Assembly: GCA_003551485.1 (NCBI GenBank)
Contig: PUMS01000276.1
Span: forward strand, 1 to 8,245
Reading direction: 5' to 3'
From: Phycisphaeraceae bacterium
GTDB lineage: Bacteria > Planctomycetota > Phycisphaerae > Phycisphaerales > Phycisphaeraceae
Length of the DNA stretch: 8,245 nt
The notes beneath the pieces were generated by a model. That model ran no database searches, was not told the DNA's origin, and was given only the letters and a program-made list of their open reading frames with translations. Below are positions 6,160 through 8,245 of the stretch, piece after piece; the first letter of the stretch is position 1; the number at the start of each line of letters is the position of its first letter. A program made the translations under genes and the position numbers.

Positions 6160-8245
6160 ATGATCGGCACCGACACCTTCAGCCTCGTCAGCGAGTTCGC
6201 CCCCACGGGCGATCAGCCCGCGGCCATCGATGCCCTCACCGCCGGCGTCGAGCGCGGCGAGAAGTACCACACCCTGCTCGGCGCCACCGGCACGGGCAAG
6301 ACCTTCACCATGGCCAACGTCATCGCCAGGGTCAACATGCCCACGCTGGTCATCAGCCACAACAAGACCCTGGCCGCGCAGTTGTACGAGGAGTTTCGCG
6401 AGCTGTTTCCGGACAACGCCGTCTGCTATTTCGTCAGCTACTACGACTACTACCAGCCCGAGGCCTACATCCCCCAGCGCGACATCTACATCGAGAAGGA
6501 TGCCTCGCGGAACGATGACCTCGACCGCCTGCGCCTCGCGGCCACCACCAGCCTCATCAGCCGAAACGATGTCATCGTCGTCGCCAGCGTCTCCTGCATC
6601 TTCGGGCTGGGCTCGCCCGAGAGCTACAAGAAGAGCGTCATCAGCGTCACCCGCGGCCAGCAGCTCGACCGGCGAAGCTTGCTCACCGCACTGGCCGACA
6701 TGCAGTTCACGCGCAACGACATCGACCTGAAGCGCGGCACCTACCGCGTCCGCGGCGATGTCATCGAGGTCCACCCCGCCGAGGAAGAGTACGCCGCCCG
6801 CATCGCCCTGTTCGGCGATGAGGTCGAGGCCATCGAACTGGTCAACCCCACCACCGGCGAGTTGCTGGCCGAGGAGAAGCAGCTTTTTATCTACCCCGCC
6901 GTCCACTACGTGATGGACCCGCAGCAGGTCGAGACCGCCGCCGACTCGATCCAGCAGGAGCTGGACCATCGCGTGATGGAGCTTCGCAGCGAAGGGAAGC
7001 TGCTCGAGGCCCAGCGCCTTGCAGCCCGCACCCGCTACGACATCGAGATGATCCGCGAGGTCGGTTTCTGCTCCGGCATCGAGAACTACTCGCGCCACCT
7101 CGATGGCCGCGCGCCCGGCAGCAAGCCCTATACGCTGCTGGACTACTTCGATGCCGCGCCCGGCCTGCGGCCGCCGGGCCAGTGGCTGATGATGATCGAT
7201 GAAAGCCACGTGACGATCCCCCAGCTCCGGGCCATGTACAACGGCGACCGCGCCCGCAAGCAGACGCTGGTCGATCACGGCTTCCGTCTGCCAAGCGCCC
7301 TGGACAACCGGCCGCTGCGCTTCGAGGAGATCGAGGCCAACTGGCCGCAGGTGGTCTTCGTCAGCGCCACGCCCGGGCCTTACGAACTGGATAAGACCGG
7401 CGGCGCCGTCATCGAACAGATCATCCGGCCCACCGGCCTGGTCGACCCCGAGGTCATCGTCCGGCCCGCCGCCGGGCAGGTGCCCGACCTGCTCGAGGCC
7501 GTCCGCCGGCGCACCGCTGAGGGTGAGCGCACCCTGGTGACCACGCTGACCAAGCGCCTCGCCGAGGACCTGGCCACCTACATGGCCGGTGAGGACATCA
7601 AGTGCCGCTACCTGCACAGCGAGATCGAGACGCTGGACCGCGTGCAGATACTGCGCGAGCTGCGCCAGGGCGACTTCGATGTGCTCATCGGCGTCAACCT
7701 GCTGCGCGAGGGCCTGGACCTGCCCGAGGTCTCGCTCGTGGCCATCATGGATGCGGACAAGACCGGCTTCCTTCGCAGCGCCACCAGCCTCATCCAGCAG
7801 ATCGGCCGCGCTGCCCGGCACGAGCACGCCACCGTCATCCTCTACGCCGATCAGGTCACCGAGGCCATGCAGCAGGCCATCGATGAGACCAACCGCCGCC
7901 GCGCCAAGCAACTGGCCCACAACGCCGAGCACGGCATCACGCCCCAGACCATCCGCAAGGAGATTCGACGCGGCATCGAACTGGAGCTGCGCGCCCGCCA
8001 GACGGCGCGGCGGGCCATCGGCATGGTCGGCGAGGAGCAGGACCAGACATTCGACCTCCAGGAGGTGCTCAGCGAACTCGAGAAGCAGATGTACGAGGCG
8101 GCCGAGAACCTCGAATTCGAGAAGGCCGCCGACCTGCGCGACCGCATCCGCCAGATCCAGGCCTCCCCCGACGGTACAGCGCTGGCCACCTACGCCGGCA
8201 AACCCGCACGCGGCGGAAGGTCGGGCTCACGCAACGATGACGACT
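6160..8245 (+). CDS. uvrB: UvrABC excinuclease subunit B, 3' end cut by window edge
   Basis: UvrB takes over damaged DNA from UvrA, opens the strands using ATP, and recruits UvrC for incision in nucleotide excision repair in the cytoplasm. The 695 visible codons include Walker A GATGTGKT (41-48), the damage-probing beta-hairpin YYDYYQPEAYIP (94-105), the DEAD-like box DESH (347-350), the HVTIPQLRAMYNGDRARKQT block from 350, and motif VI QQIGRAAR (546-553). The C-terminal UVR domain that contacts UvrC is at about 637-667. A basic, Gly-rich tail follows and is still open at the edge, making the protein longer than the roughly 670 residues usual for the family. The start is certain: TAG at 6148-6150 closes the frame upstream and the next Met is residue 51, inside the core. 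No Shine-Dalgarno sequence is visible. The gene diverges from the MoxR operon and is probably independent of it. Confidence 0.98.
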   Translation, partial: MIGTDTFSLVSEFAPTGDQPAAIDALTAGVERGEKYHTLLGATGTGKTFTMANVIARVNMPTLVISHNKTLAAQLYEEFRELFPDNAVCYFVSYYDYYQPEAYIPQRDIYIEKDASRNDDLDRLRLAATTSLISRNDVIVVASVSCIFGLGSPESYKKSVISVTRGQQLDRRSLLTALADMQFTRNDIDLKRGTYRVRGDVIEVHPAEEEYAARIALFGDEVEAIELVNPTTGELLAEEKQLFIYPAVHYVMDPQQVETAADSIQQELDHRVMELRSEGKLLEAQRLAARTRYDIEMIREVGFCSGIENYSRHLDGRAPGSKPYTLLDYFDAAPGLRPPGQWLMMIDESHVTIPQLRAMYNGDRARKQTLVDHGFRLPSALDNRPLRFEEIEANWPQVVFVSATPGPYELDKTGGAVIEQIIRPTGLVDPEVIVRPAAGQVPDLLEAVRRRTAEGERTLVTTLTKRLAEDLATYMAGEDIKCRYLHSEIETLDRVQILRELRQGDFDVLIGVNLLREGLDLPEVSLVAIMDADKTGFLRSATSLIQQIGRAARHEHATVILYADQVTEAMQQAIDETNRRRAKQLAHNAEHGITPQTIRKEIRRGIELELRARQTARRAIGMVGEEQDQTFDLQEVLSELEKQMYEAAENLEFEKAADLRDRIRQIQASPDGTALATYAGKPARGGRSGSRNDDD

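Noticed and set aside
5690..6206. Short open frames across the divergent intergenic region
   Set aside because: They run through the inverted repeat, have biased Arg/Gly/Pro composition, lack ribosome-binding sites and match no family I recognise.
6091..7932. Minus-strand open frame of 613 codons opposite uvrB
   Set aside because: The plus strand is an unmistakable uvrB. The antisense product is a low-complexity Gly/Val/Asp/Leu-rich sequence.

Overview
The window is GC-rich throughout and looks like chromosomal DNA from a planctomycete-type bacterium, possibly Phycisphaerae. This placement is inference. It rests on the MoxR, DUF58 and BatA gene order with planctomycete-like motif wording, and on a secreted prenyltransferase/squalene-oxidase-repeat protein next to it. 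I see no plasmid, phage or insertion-sequence gene, no rRNA or tRNA gene, and no CRISPR array.

Layout. From 5652 down to the left edge the minus strand carries four co-directional genes. They are a secreted alpha/alpha-toroid repeat protein (5652-4534), a MoxR-family AAA+ ATPase (4447-3386), a DUF58 protein with a von Willebrand A fold (3270-2344), and a large BatA/VWA membrane protein (2285 to the left edge, C-terminus cut off). The gaps are short (86, 115 and 58 bases), which suggests one operon. Each gap contains at least one strong GC stem-loop. From 6160 to the right edge the plus strand carries uvrB, the damage-recognition helicase of nucleotide excision repair, nearly complete but without its stop codon.

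The operon and uvrB diverge from a noncoding region of 507 bases (5653-6159). Its main content is a 262-base element (5833-6094) whose two 64-base ends are inverted copies with 59 of 64 positions identical. Each end begins with GTAG and folds on itself as a REP-like hairpin, so the whole resembles a BIME-type pair of REP sequences of the kind associated with RAYT transposases. Next to uvrB, a TAGAAT box ends six bases before the start codon and no Shine-Dalgarno sequence is visible, which suggests a leaderless uvrB transcript.

How the genes may work together: MoxR ATPases with DUF58 and BatA-like proteins are thought to form chaperone-like systems at the membrane. MoxR supplies ATP-driven remodelling and the VWA proteins supply metal-dependent protein contacts. 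The secreted toroid protein may be a client or an outer partner of that system. This last link is inferred only from gene order. uvrB is a separate housekeeping function.

I found no clearly new multi-gene system. The items most worth a second look are the inverted REP pair, the leaderless-type uvrB start, the hairpins in every gap of the operon, and the toroid protein at the head of the MoxR operon.
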